Source: Grammothele lineata (Eukaryota > Basidiomycota > Agaricomycetes > Polyporales > Polyporaceae). From it: 64,000 bases of DNA. Below, in pieces: positions 11,626-23,764 of the stretch. Position 1 is the first letter of the stretch; every line of letters begins with the position of its first letter. Below the pieces are notes generated by a model. It was not told the origin of the DNA, searched no databases, and saw only the letters and a program-made list of their open reading frames with translations. The translations under genes and the position numbers were made by a program. The stretch is taken from contig NDFF03000070.1 in assembly GCA_002150815.3 (NCBI GenBank), positions 124,001 through 188,000 of the forward strand, read 5' to 3'.

Positions 11626-13085
11626 GAAAGCTCTGGTGAGCTTCAAGGCGTCCCAGCCGCCATGAACGAGTTGGCGGAGGGAAGAAGTGATGAGGTTCGG
11701 TGGAGCTGAGGACAGGAAGATGAGATGGGGAGATGATGGTGGTCGAGGATGAGGATGAGTCGTCCGTGGGGGCGGTCTCTTATAGACACGAACCGGAGGC
11801 TGACGGGAGGTTGGCAGCGGCGCGCACCAGTGGCAAACACAACCTGCGTTGCTCGCGTCATCATGCCGTGCTCGCCGGTCAGCCGTTACTCGGGAGGCGT
11901 CCCCAACGCCTCGCATTATGGATGCTTTTGCAGCGTTCCCAGCGCACCGGGCTGAGCCTTTGAAAAATAGCTTGGAACGAGAACTTGTCTGCAAACGGCC
12001 GGCTTAGTGACATCTGGAAAAAATGGAATGAAGTGAACAGACCTCTTGCCTACTACGGACGAGTACTACAGGTAATCATCGCAGTTTGCCTACCCTCATA
12101 CTGAGTCCTTACGAACTGTATGCCACTGAATTGCACTTACCACTGCTGGCCAGCTTTCCATTGGGATAGGTACCGCGTCAGCTAGCCTCATACTACCAAT
12201 GGCATCGACGACTCAGGCTGCTCGCAGCATATATCATTGCTGAATTAAGCTAGCACCTCTCATGAGGAACACACAAGTTCCAGTAGTAACAGCGAGAATT
12301 GTATGTGTCGCGCTCATCAAGTTTGCCAGCACAGCGCCGCCGTCGAATGGCTGCACAAAGCCTATAAACATCATGGTCGACTATAGCCTCAGAAGCTAGG
12401 GTGACTCGGACGTGAGTATCTGACGCGGACCGATGACTTCGACGCGTGACCACTCACCATAAATCTTGTTACAGCCTGGACTATGAAGATGCTTGGGTGG
12501 TACATAAGTCGCGACTGGTGGTGGTAGCAGCGTGGTATAGGCTCTCATTTGAAGTGTTTGCCGAACATCACCATTGTGTCAAGCACATAAGCGCCAGCGC
12601 ACGCACGGCTACGTACGAGTGCTTTTCTTACACCCTCGACGGCACACGCCATTCAGGAGGCAAAACTTTGCACGTTTCATGCACTCATCTGCACATCGTA
12701 TATCGTACACATACCAACACAAAAGCCAGTAGGCCTAGGTAGCACCGAACAGACCACAGACGTACGTACGTATGGGGGGGAGGGGAGGGAGCACCTAGCA
12801 AAATCAGCGACTTGGACGTAGGGACGGAGCTGCGTAAGCGTAAGTACTAAGTAGAGGAAAATCTAGATCACGGAAGCGAATAACTCAGAACATAACTAGG
12901 CGAGAGACGACGCGCGGAGCACCGTACACAATCTACAAGACATATTACCCAAGGTGGCACCGAGCCCCCCGCCCGCGTAGGACGGCGGCGGTAGGGCCCA
13001 GAGACCCATACGAGATCCAAGGTCGTCCATAATGATAAGCACCGCGAGCGCAAAAGCGACGACGAAGCACGACCGTCAGGGAGGC

Positions 13086-16000
13086 CTAGTCAAACGCCCG
13101 TCCCCGCCAACACACCCTCTCGAGCTCAAACAGCATATCCTCCACCCGGTCCCTCGCGTCCTCCAACGCCCTCCCCAGCTCGGGGTCCTCCAGCCGCCCA
13201 TCCGCCCCGCTCTCGAACGCAGGGCTGCCGAGCGCCGTCCGGAGCGCCGCGCGCACCTGCGCGCTCTTCCTGCCCGGGGGGCTGGGGGGCGGGCTGAGCA
13301 CGACCGCGCCGTGGCACGCGGGGAGCGAGGCGGGGAAGATGCGCCGGTAGGCGAGCGTCGCGGTCAGGAGCGCGCGGATCTCGGCTTCGTCTTGGGACGC
13401 GAGGTCGTGTTCGTCTTCGCAGTCCGCGTCGACGTCCACGTCGTCTTCCCGTTCGTCGTCCTCGTCATCATCTTCTTCAATAGAGGCGGAGGGAGCCAGT
13501 GCGCCGGAGGGCCCAACGAAGCCAGTATCCCAGATACGGTCGAGGAGGACCGCGAGCTCGGCGGTGCGCCCACCGATGGACTTGCCAGCCTCGACGGTCT
13601 CCTTGCGCTCCTGCTCCTCCCGCATGTCCTTCTCCGGGTCGTACACGAACGCCGCGGGGCCCTCGCACTCCCCCTCGTCCTCGTCCTCGCTCTCGCACCC
13701 GGGCCGGCTCACCCGGCGCGCCTCCTGCTCCGCCCTCACAACCGTGCGCACGAACAGGGACGCAGCGAGCTTCCTCAGGCGCTCCCTGAGCAAGATGGCA
13801 GCGAGGATGCCGAGGGGCGTGCGCTTCTCGCACGCCGCGCAGCGGCCCTTGCGCTCCGTCTCGTGCCAGTTGCGCCACTTGGCGAGCCAGTCCGCGGCGC
13901 CGTCGACGGACATGTTGTCCAGCACGATCTGCTCGTGCGCGCGGAGGAACTCGCGGCCGCGAGCGCGGTCCCAGAGCTCGGTGGCCTTGGACGAGGAGAC
14001 AGGGCGGATGATGAGCGCGAGGGTGGAGAGGTCGGTGGTGGAGGCGGCGAAGGGGGAGATGTGCCAGGACATGCACCAGAAGGTTTGCAGACGGGTGGTG
14101 TTACCAATGGAGCCTTCAAACGGAGATCAGGATAAGAGTCACAACGTGAACAACCACACGCTTACCATCGAAAGCGATGAGCTCGCCCAAGCGCACCCAA
14201 GCGCGCTGCTCGAGCTGGTTGAGCTCAATACCACGGTCCTTCCTCGCAGCTTTGATGACGCTCTGGAGGAGCCCAATGACGCCCGTCGAGACACCGAGCG
14301 CAGCGCGGAGCTGGACAGGCTCGTCCTCGCTGCCCCGCGTCGCCGGCAACAGCGCCTGCGTAAGCGCCGCCCGGGTCTGCGCGACCGGCTTCTTTGCCGA
14401 CGCTGAGGCGCCGCTCCGGGGCCGGGAAGGGAGCAACAGTGCGAGCTTGCTCGGCAAAGTCGTCTTCTGGAGCGTGCCGGAGATCCACGGCATGAGGACG
14501 TAGAAGAAGACAAGCGTCGAGACAAGCAGATGCGCAGCCTGTGCGGCGTCATGCAGGGTGTAGCCCGCGGCGGCAGCCCCGCCCACGGGCACCTGCGTGT
14601 GCGTGGGCGAATGCGGGGTGAGCACTTGCCCATGATGGTAATCGTGGTACGCGGCGGTATGCGAGCGCGAAGAGGATGAAGTGAGCGGGGAGTTGAATAC
14701 GGAAAAGAAAGCGAAGACAGCGAGGAGATATTGTGGCGCGACGGGCTGCTGCTGCTGGATCATCTGCTCCTGCTTGACGTGCATGAACTGATCCTGCATC
14801 TGTGCCTCCATGGGGAACATCGGGGCCGCAGTCCCCACTGGAGTCGTCAGTGCCGAGCCGATGGTCGACGCCGGAGGCGAAGGGAGGGGGACCTTGCGCG
14901 GACGACCACGCTTGCGCTTTTCGGGCTGGGCGCCAGGTACACCAGGAATGGAAGGGGGTGGTGGGGGCCTGTAGGGCTTCTCCTTCTTTGGTGCCTTGGC
15001 CACCTTTGCCTTCTTGCGTGCGCGGCCCTCGTCATCCTCGCCGTCACTGTCGTCGCCCTCACCCTCCTCGTCGTCGCTACCAGCCGCAGCGTCCTCATCC
15101 TCAATCTCGTCCTTCTCTTGGCCGCCAAAGCGTTCCCTCCACTCCCGTTCCCACTCCTTGAGAAGGGCGGGGCCGCCAACAAGGCCCCCAATGAGGGACT
15201 TGAGACCATCTTGCTCGCGCTTGAGCCGGGCCTCACGTTTCTTGAGCACTCTACGCGCACGGGGAGGTGCATGAGCGTCGCCCCGCACACCGTTCACACG
15301 CGCACGTACCGGATATATTCGGTGGCTTTACCGAGGATATTCGCCTTGCTCATCTTGCGCGCGACCTTGACGCCATCGACGAACCCGCGGCCGTCGACCT
15401 CGTCGCCCCATGGATTGGGTTGGCCCGCCTTGATTTCGAGCACGCGCAATGCAGGGACGGACTGCTTCAGGCCGGTGATGCGCGCGTTGAGGTTCGTCCG
15501 ATACCGCCTCTCGATCGTCGTATGGCTCGTCTTCGGCCGGCCAATGACGGTCTGCGTAGGCGCGGGCTGGGGCACTTCTGCCGGAGGGGACGGAGCTTGC
15601 TCCGAGGGTGGAGCGGACGAGGTTGGAGAGGATGAAGACGACGCCGGTGGAGAGGACGTCTCCGTCTCCGGCGGAGGGGGTGATGGTTTTGCGGCGCGCT
15701 TCGATGCGGGCGCGGGGGTGGGGCTCTGCTTGAGGCGAGGAATGGGGAGCTTGGACTGCCCGCCGGCCGCAGCAAGCTGCTGGACCTGCGCACTGACGGG
15801 AACTGCGAGGGTGACGCCGGCCATCTGGCGGACACGCTGTGCAAGCTCCGAGGCGGGGTCGTTGAGGTTGACGTCCGCTGGCGGTGAGCTTGACACGGTA
15901 TGGGCGGGCTCCATGACTGGGGAAAGCGAAGCGCCTGAAGAGGAGGACGAAGAAGTGATGCTCAACCTGCGAGTGGAGGATGAGGAGGGCTCGAAGGGAG

Positions 16001-16445
16001 GCATGCTGAATTCTTCGCCGAAGAGCATCTGGTTGTTGTGGACGACCTCGTTGTTCATGATGTACGAGCCCTCGTTCTGGGGAGCGGGAAACGCAGACTG
16101 GTCGAAGATGGTCGTAAACTGGAGCGCAGACGGGTCGACAGCCATGTTTTGGTCAAAGTCGAGGTCCATGCCGGGGAGAGTGAAGTTGAACTCTGGGCCG
16201 AGGTCATACTTGTTGTGGTCGTGGGCACTGGCAGCCCAGGAGGAGAGCTGGGTCCAGTCTTGCTGGTTGGGGTCGAAGGCGTCCTGGGGTTGGGACTGGT
16301 GGGCCTGCGCTTGGGCGGCCATGGTCTGAAGGAGGAACTCGAGCGTCTGGGCGGGGTCTAGCCTGAGTTCTGCGGGGGGAGTGGGCGGCGAGGGAGAGTT
16401 TGTCTCTGAGGAGCTCTCGCTCGAGGGCGGGGGTGGGGTGTTCAT
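13086..16445 (-). CDS. sre1: Membrane-bound SREBP bHLH transcription factor
   Basis: Three exons (16445-15310, 15250-14166, 14113-13086) give 1082 aa. SREBPs sit in the ER membrane and, in fungi, activate sterol and hypoxia genes after proteolytic release. The bHLH at ~307-378 has the basic region HTTIERRYR; the Tyr at ~314 where other bHLH proteins have Arg is the SREBP hallmark. The helix1-helix2 loop is long, as in fungal Sre1. Then come a leucine-zipper-like stretch, an acidic region, an AT-hook-like KRGRPRK at ~490, and two hydrophobic segments (YLLAVFAFFSVF ~552-563; LLVSTLVFFYVLMPWI ~619-634) bracketing a short lumenal loop. The C-terminal ~440 residues match the position of the fungal regulatory domain. 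The N-terminus is Ser/Pro-rich and acidic, as an activation domain would be. Long antisense open frames here are shadows. Confidence 0.92.
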
Positions 16446-19432
16446 GGTCGCTGGTCAAGCCAAACCGTCTTGTACACTTGCTCGTCCAAGGGAGCCCCGC
16501 TCGTAGGCGCCCGACGCATCGGACCACTTTGCTGTTATTTCACTTCGACGCTCGCACCGGACCTCGGAGCGCTCGTGCGACTGCCCCCCTTCCATATACG
16601 GACACCGGTAACCCCGGCCTTCCTCCGCTGCCCCGCCGCCAACTTCGGCAGCCTGCCCCGCTCAACAGCAGCCTGCCTGCCAGACACGACCTTCTCCATC
16701 CTAGCCACCTCGGCCTCATATTATCCTCTCCCGCCTGACATTTATCCCCGCTCAACCCGCCCTTCGTTCTGCCGCGAGCTCACTCGGCTGCTTGAATACA
16801 TAGCTCATTTCTTGCAGCAGCGTCCAGCGGCCGAATTTCATCAGACAGCATGCTCCTCTAGACAAACGTTGACGCATTCAGCGCAAATCTGGAGTATTGG
16901 CAGCTCGCACTCCACGTTCTCCGGATGACACCGACCTGTGGATCCAATTAGTGGAGCCTGTCGTGTTCCAACAACTCCGCGAGCGATGTCCAAATCTCCG
17001 GCGTCGACGTCGTGCTCGACAAGCCCGGCGTCCTTCATAGACATCCGTTCACTGGGGACACGTTGCTGCGCCCGCTCTGACAAAGTTTACCGTCGCGCCG
17101 CACTCGTCCCGACAGCTAAGCTGCTATGTGTATCCACGGTACTATCCCGCGAGCCTACGCCGGGGATGGCATGAAACGAGGCCTCTGATGCGTATGTTTC
17201 AACGATCCGCCCTCGCCGAGACTAGTGTGACTCACAGTCAGCAAAATTATGCAGATATTCCCATTCTACGCCGAGCAAGAGGGCGAGCCCGAGGATACGC
17301 TGTACTCCCGAGTGCTATCAGCGCATCGCGACATACCCTACACTCTGGATCTCGGTCGAGGCATTCAGAGGCACCCTCTTAAAGGCACCCTCGTCGGCCG
17401 ACCGAACGACGCGTTATGTCAATCGCACCTGCGCGCGCGATCACGCATTCAGAGCGGGCGCGGACAGGGTGGGATGCGTAGCCCCTGTCTCAACGACTGT
17501 CGATCAGGCCCGACCGCGACGATCATCGAAGCCCTCGGCAGCCTCTCGTCCTCGTAGGATCGCTATCTGCCCCTAAACCGTACCGAAGTGCATCAAGCCC
17601 CGCTTCGAGAAGCCTATGAACCTTGCCATGAAAATGCACGATCCAGAGCGCGAAGCTCGAAGCTCGAAGCTCGAAGGCGTACTTACCCCGCCCGCCCCCA
17701 GGCCGTAAGCAACACAGTTGCTAAGTTTACTTACATGTCGCGATGCGCAGCGCGTGGAGACGACAAGCTCCATCATTATCGACCGACATGGGCCGATTTT
17801 GCACGTTTGGACGTCCCTGCATTGCGGCATCTTCGCAAGATGTACGTTACCTCCCCAGGATCTCCCAGGACGTGCAGCGCTGACGTCGAGGGGATGATGC
17901 GTCGCTCTCCAGCTCCATGGCCATGGCCATGGCGTGCGCGCCCACACACTATCTCGACATCATCTCTATCCCGATATCTCTGTCAGCCGGCGGCCCTACC
18001 CGAAATACTACTTACAGTATATCGTACAGACACCGTCCTCGTCGGCGAAACCGCCCTCCATTGCATAAACGGCGCGTTCCAAACCTTCTATCTAGGCGAC
18101 CGTTTACGTACCGCCCTGCCATGCAGACTACTCGGATGTGGTCACGGCCGCACCAGAAACTATTCTTGCTGCGCGCCTGGTCCGCGGCTCGCAGTTTTGG
18201 CTTCTGATCGGCGCGTGGGGCATCTTTCGCTCTTGCAAGGGGGGAACCTGACGCCAGTCTACGAGGCTGCGATTGGTACTAGTACTCTCGCCACTCGATT
18301 AGGCACGGAGGTAGGCAGCGATCTGGCAGCGGGGAGGCGGCGTAGTCCTTCTATCTTCCCGGGCCGCCAGAATCACGGCAAACGTCCCCCGAGCCCGAGC
18401 ATTGCACGCGTCGGCCTTGTACTTCGCCCTCGAGGGAAGCAGGTGGCGGTTGCGGCGGACGTCGGTCCCGACTGGGAGCGCGCTGGGTACCTCTGAGCCC
18501 GGGTTGCCGGTGTGCGCTCGTACGAAGGGGGGAATATATGGATGCGGATGCAAGGTTGGAACCTTGTCAAAACTTGGCGGGGCTGCATACTAAACTTTTT
18601 CGTAACGGTCCGTAAGGTGTCGGCGCGCAGTGCCTGACTCGGAGGGTTGGGCTGAGCTACTGTAGCGGGGTGTTCGAAGAAGAGGACGCGGTCTACACAT
18701 ATTCAAGGCGAACATCTTGTTCGACGTAAGCACTCACGCTCGATATTCGCTTTCCGTACACCGCCATGGTCCATCTCCGTCCGTGCATCCTGACCGGAAC
18801 CACCCGCCCATGCAAAGATTTAAGTGAGCCACCGTCCATTGCCCATCGCCGGGATCTAGCCACACAGACCTCGTCCACCCCGTCATCGCCGTCAGCTCCC
18901 GTCCATCCCGCTGCCGCGCGACCCCGCACGACGCGGAGCAGCGAAGCATGGTCCCTCTACCGGCGAACCCCAGTCGCCCGCCCGAAGACTAGAGACGAAA
19001 AGCACGGCCAGATCGAGCTGGCAGGATAGAGCGGCTATCCTGGACAGTAGAATGATCGTAGTTACAGGCGTTCAACGTTCAAAGTCCATTCTGGTGACTA
19101 CATACACGTACATTGGGCAGCGTACATACAAGCTATGGTACAGATAGCTACAGCGGGCGGAGCGGAGAGGGTGTGTGTGTGTGCGTATACAAAATGAGAG
19201 CGAGAGATGCTACACAAATAGAGTTGAGGGAAAGCCAAGGAATAGAACGGCGCACAAAGGGCCTCATAGCAAGCAGAATTGGCACGAAAGCGAACAAGGA
19301 AGCATGCCGCCGCCTCTGACTGAGCAGGAATGCACGCACGCATCGTTCCGTGCTGCTTCCATACAGCCAGCAGAACTCGGCCGTAGGCAGGTCGAGCCCT
19401 CGAGCCAGATCTGCGGGCCGGTCACTTGCCAC
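16446..19432. other. 3.0 kb gene-poor region
   Basis: Upstream of the SREBP gene and downstream of the Ysc84 gene. The first few hundred bases are the likely SREBP promoter. I see a possible F-box-like relic at about 16.9-17.1 kb, a short (AAGCTCG)n tandem near 17650 and a (CCATGG) run near 17915. No intact gene is supported. Confidence 0.45.
16870..17080 (+). pseudogene. Possible frameshifted F-box/LRR-like relic
   Basis: One frame reads DLWIQLVEPVVFQQLRERCPNLR and a second, overlapping frame continues VDVVLDKPGVLHRHP up to a stop at 17078. The phrase FQQLRERCPNLR followed by VDVVLD resembles the start of the leucine-rich part of basidiomycete F-box proteins, as if one gene had taken a frameshift at about 16995. 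I see no F-box and no continuing repeats. Weak call. Confidence 0.25.
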
Positions 19433-21531
19433 TCAGACGACCTCCACGAAGTTGGCGGGGAAGATACCCTCCCGACCTTCCACTCGGCCTTTCCACCACG
19501 TGTTCGTGTCGTCACTCTTCTCCACGACGGTGATCACCTGTCCCTTGCGGAACGAGAGGTCGCCCGACTGGTACATGCAAATCGTTGGGTCAGCCATAGA
19601 TATCTCGCGCACAGGAGGGGAACTCAAAGACACACCTGCACGGCGTTGAAGTCGAAGAGCGCGATCGCGCGCGCGACGCCCTCGTGCGGGAGCAGCGGCC
19701 GCGCGAGCTCCGCCTTGGGCGCGAGCTTCGGCTTGCTCCCGCTGACGCTCGCGCTCCGGCTCACCGTTGCGGGTGCTCCGCTCCCGTACTCCACCCCAAG
19801 ACCCAGCAAGTCCTCGTCGTGCGTCCCCGCGCCGAACCCTCCAGCACTACCATTCTGCGTAGTTCGCCCCTCGAACGGGTTCGCGTCCCTACGCGCGAGG
19901 TTGGACGGCGACGACGCGGGGGCGTACGCGCTGAACGCGCGCCGGTGACTGGTCGCGTCAGACATGTTCGAGCGCGCCTGGCTGAATGGCGGGAGGTCGT
20001 TGAACGGGCTGCCTGGCTCCCATAGCTCGTCCTTCCCGGAACCCGAGGTGCGCGCACCGGCGTTACCGCTGCTGCTATTGATGGGTGGAGGGGGTGCGCG
20101 CCGCCCGAGCGGGGGATGTGCTCGAAGCTGGTCTTCCGAGACGAAGTCGCTCTTGAACGTCGTCTCGAAGTAGCCTGTCTCGGGGTTGAGCGTGCGCCCG
20201 AGGCGGGGGGATGGCCGGTCTTCGGGTGAGAGGGAGGGGGAGGGAGACGCGCCGACGCTTGGGTTCGGCTCCGGGGCGCGCGAGGGGTCGTGGAAGTCGG
20301 AGAAGTAGGATCCACCGCTCTTGCGGCGCCCCCATGTCACGGGCGGGAAGGATATGCTGCCAGACTTCTCTTTCTTCTTCTTGGACAGCTTGCCAGGGGA
20401 GTCCGTGCCCTCGCCTGGGAAGTAGCCAGAACTGGATCGACTATCGAGACTAGGGCTCTCAACGCCGCTAAACATATATGGGTCGTTGTTGCGATGTGAC
20501 GGAAAATCCTCTATCCATTTGCGTCCTCCGGGCATGCCCGTACATGATTCGAGGGTCTTGATGAGGGGAGAGGCCCATTCAGGAGGGGAAATGGCGCCAC
20601 TGAGTAGCTGCTTCACGGTCACGTCGGCGTGATAGGCTTGCGCGTTCGCGTCCTGGCGCTCGACGATGACCGAGCCTTCTATAGAGACACCGCCGAAGAG
20701 CCCTCGGGTCTTGGAATAGCTGTACATCGCCGCAACCTTCCCACTTGTGTTCAGGGATCCCAGTGCTTCGCCGTTACGTCCGAGAGGTCCCACGGCAACA
20801 CTGAGGTTCCCACCAAGGGTCAACGAGCCTGCAGACATGAATGATTTCTGAGGCGTGAAAGGCATTAAAAAGGTTCACGGGGCACGCTGTATCTTTACGA
20901 CTTACCACAGCCTGGTTTCGAGGTCAGCAGAAACTTACACCTTAAGTAGCGGAGCCACTTACAGATTGAGAATTAAGGACAACGAGGAAGTCTGTCATCT
21001 CTGCGCCCAGTTGTCCTCCTACGCCAAGACCTGCTGTTCCTATTGCACTTGGTGCGGACCATGCTAGAAAGGAGTGTCAGAGAGACGATCACTCAAAGGG
21101 CGTTCCGACAGCATCTCGCCATACGGACAAGCAGTGCAATGCGGGGTAGCATTTACAGGGCATAAGAACGTCGACTTACTTCCATCGCTGAGCTTCGCAA
21201 TCACGACTCCGCTCCCGGCTCTCGCGGAGAAGAGGAATCCGGCCTTGAAGATCGTGAAAATAGCGAACCCCTTCGCGTTCTCGAGGACACTCCGTGGGAT
21301 GACCTAGGAAGCAGATTGAGTTGACTTCTTCGCACTCATGACAGACTGGTAAGGCCGTACGCCATCAAGACCATTGTTACCGCTATCGACAAAGGACTTG
21401 ACTGTCATGAAATGTCAGATCTCCGCAGAATCGGCGCCACAGGAGGCGGGAGAAGGAGGAGGCGTACATATTGTTGCTGCTTTCAAGCATTCTCTCTGTA
21501 ATGGTTGAGGCAGCGGGGTGTTGAACTTCAT
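19433..21531 (-). CDS. Ysc84/Lsb3-like SYLF and SH3 domain protein
   Basis: Seven exons (21531-21468, 21401-21361, 21303-21180, 21063-20963, 20911-20906, 20847-19636, 19567-19433) give 560 aa. Ysc84/Lsb3 proteins bind and bundle actin at endocytic patches. The N-terminal ~220 residues are the SYLF domain: MKFNTPLPQPLQ, SVLENAKGFAIFTIFKAGF, WSAPSAIGTAGLGVGGQ, GSLTLGGNLSVAVGPLGRNGEA. A long Ser/Pro/Gly-rich linker follows. The C-terminal SH3 domain starts at AIALFDFNA and has the WW of NTWWKGR and the GIFPANFVEVV end. Exon 5 is a 6-nt microexon (GCTGTG) encoding the Ala-Val that the family has before K/R-S-F-M. Skipping it would keep the frame but drop conserved residues. Confidence 0.9.
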
Positions 21532-22266
21532 GCGTTAAAGGTGATGTGAGGAGCAAAGAAGATATGAGACACAGGGGGTGAGGGACTTCGTGTAAAATAC
21601 ACAGCGACGGCCGCGAAATGGCTCGGAGGACGCTGCGCCAGGCGCGGCACCTAAAGCACCAGACGCCAGAATTACGTCATGGCCCAGTGCGTAAGCGGTC
21701 GGCCCGCAGTCCGCAGAGGCTTGGCGGTGCTCAATATGGGCTCGGGCACTGCCGGCGGCAGCAGACGCCGGGCTTAAGAGCAGAATTTTCGGCCGTCGTG
21801 GCCCTCGTCGCCGACACCTTATCACCCCTCCTCACCTCTTTGCTCACTGGGAAGGGGCCATTTGTTGCGGCGCAGAGCACGGCCGCTCTCCTTTCGCTAG
21901 CAGCTCTATGCGTTGTTCATTGCAATTGCGATGATGGACTTCTAGATAGTAGCGAGAGCTACATCCTTTTTCTCGTGTTCTCTCGTATCCATGGGCAATA
22001 CATCGTACTTATCCCACCTACCGTCTTATGCGGGCCGCTGAGGAAGGATTTCTGCTGAACATGTCAAGGGTGAAGACACCTAAGTATCAGATGAGAACCA
22101 ACGTACGTCGTAAATGCCAACTATGCCAACTACGACCTGCCACAGAGTGGTATAAATCTACTATTCTCGACGAGTCATCGCGGTATCTATCCTTCCGTCC
22201 CCCCACATCGAGCCCGCCCTACCGAAAGACGATTCATCGCAAGAGGACTGTAACGCTTCTGACGGA
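21532..22266. other. Divergent intergenic region (Ysc84 / DAAO)
   Basis: A 0.7 kb spacer that should hold both promoters. No recognisable gene, RNA or repeat is visible. Confidence 0.5.
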
Positions 22267-23764
22267 ATGCCCAGCTCGCCCAAGCACGTTGTTGTAATCG
22301 GCGCAGGTGCGAAGCATACTATCCTACTATCCTCTCATCTTCACGCTCTGAGCTTGCGGACACCAGGGGTTGTGGGTCTTACAACGGCGGTGAAGATTCA
22401 AGAGAAGGGCGGATACAAGGTCACTGTTGTAGCAGAGCACTTCCCTACCGATCCGAAGACGATCAAGTATACCAGTCTCTGGGCTGTACGTTCTCCGCTA
22501 GCATTGTCCACCGACGATTTACTTAAACGTGACATCGCGCTCTGTTCGACAGGGTGCCCACCATGTGAGCCATGCTGGTCTCGACGCGAAGGCTATGCGT
22601 TGGTGAACTTCTGTCTTTCCTGAGTCACGCTAATGGCTCTCGTTCTGCCACAGCTATCGATCGCGAGACGTTCGACGTGATGTGGGACCTGTCCGCCCCT
22701 GGCAAGCCCACGGAGCACTGCTTCATGCGTGTTTCCCAGACAGACTATCTTCTAGACGGCCGAGACGAGGGGCTGGACTGGATGCCTGATGTACGCGGTG
22801 CCCCTTTCCCCTTCCGCTCATCTACGCCTGGCTGACCTATGCGTCTTCGAACCCCAAGTTCAAGAAGCTCCCCGAAGACGCCCTCGTCTCCGGGGCACAG
22901 TGTGGCACGTCCTTCACGACCGTGAACATCGACACGCCCGCCTACCTCCCCTACCTCCTCGGCCGCTTCCTCGCTGCAGGCGGGGCACTCGCACGCGGCG
23001 CCGTACAGCACGTCGCGCAGGTCGTCGAAGGCGGCCCCGGGGCGTTCGCCCGCGGGCGCGCGGACCCCGCGCCCGTCGACGCGGTCGTCGTCTGCGCGGG
23101 GCTCGGCGCGCGCACGCTTGGGGGCGTCGAGGATAAGGACATGTATCCCGTCCGGGGGCAGATCGCGATTGTTCGTGCGCCGTGGATCACGTTCGGCCGG
23201 ACGGTCAGCCACGCTGCGCAGGGGCTGTGGACGTATGTCATCCCGCGGCGGTCGGGCGATGTACGTCTGTCTTTCTCATTGACTTGGCTTTGGCTAGTGT
23301 CCGTGCGAGACGTACTGCTGACACTATGACGATAGGTCATCCTTGGCGGGACGAAGGAGGACGAGGACTGGTACCCGATCGCCCGCCCGGAGACAACGAC
23401 GGAGATCCTGGAGAAATGCTTGAAGCTCTGCCCGGAACTCGTCCCGCCTGAGATACGTGCGACCCGCGAAGGGACCGTCGAAGATATCCGTGCGCTCGTT
23501 GTTGAAGAGGGCTGTGGGTTCCGTCCGTCGAGGAAAGGCGGAGTGAGACTCGGCGTCGAGTGGACCTCGGGACGTAAGGGGCAAGGGAAGGTCCCGATGG
23601 TCTTCAACTATGGGTAAATGCTTTCTTATACCCTACTGCTCTGTCTGCGTAGCTTATCATTGTCTCCTCTTAGGCACGCTGGTGCCGGATATCAGTCCTC
23701 CTGGGGCACCGCGTCGATTGCGCTCGATATCCTCGAGAAGTCCTTGGCCTCACCGCCCTCGTAA
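22267..23764 (+). CDS. D-amino-acid oxidase (FAD-dependent)
   Basis: Seven exons (22267-22306, 22367-22485, 22553-22598, 22654-22790, 22859-23260, 23336-23613, 23674-23764) give 370 aa. It would oxidise D-amino acids to 2-oxo acids with release of ammonia and H2O2. Evidence in order: N-terminal FAD-binding VVVIGAGVVGL, the WAGAHHVSHAG segment, IDRETFDVMWDLS, CAGLGARTLGG, PVRGQIAIVRAPW, TYVIPRRSGDVILGG (its Arg aligns with the substrate-carboxylate Arg of yeast DAAO) and the C-terminal HAGAGYQSSWG. Exon 3 needs the weak donor GTTGGT to keep frame into IDRETF; a GTGAAC three bases away would shift it. The protein ends in SPPS with no SKL-type PTS1, unusual for a usually peroxisomal enzyme. A D-aspartate oxidase is the main alternative. 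Confidence 0.88.

Larger units (their letters stand above)
8289..13085. other. 4.8 kb gene-poor region
   Basis: No protein gene with recognisable domains or a consistent exon structure is visible. The short open frames on both strands look random. It contains one exact ATCAGATAA element at 9652-9660, a four-copy degenerate repeat array at about 10.9-11.6 kb, and a TATA-like motif on the minus strand at 11777-11784. It could hold non-coding transcripts or decayed genes. Confidence 0.5.

Noticed and set aside
11161..11709. Protein genes within the repeat array
   Set aside because: Frames are short, interrupted in other copies, and shift between repeats.
13032..14135. 367-aa plus-strand open frame
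   Set aside because: Antisense to the SREBP C-terminal exon, biased to Arg/Val/Ala, no domain.
14731..16329. 532-aa open frame on the plus strand
   Set aside because: It is antisense to the SREBP exons, low-complexity and domain-free; a GC-rich shadow frame.
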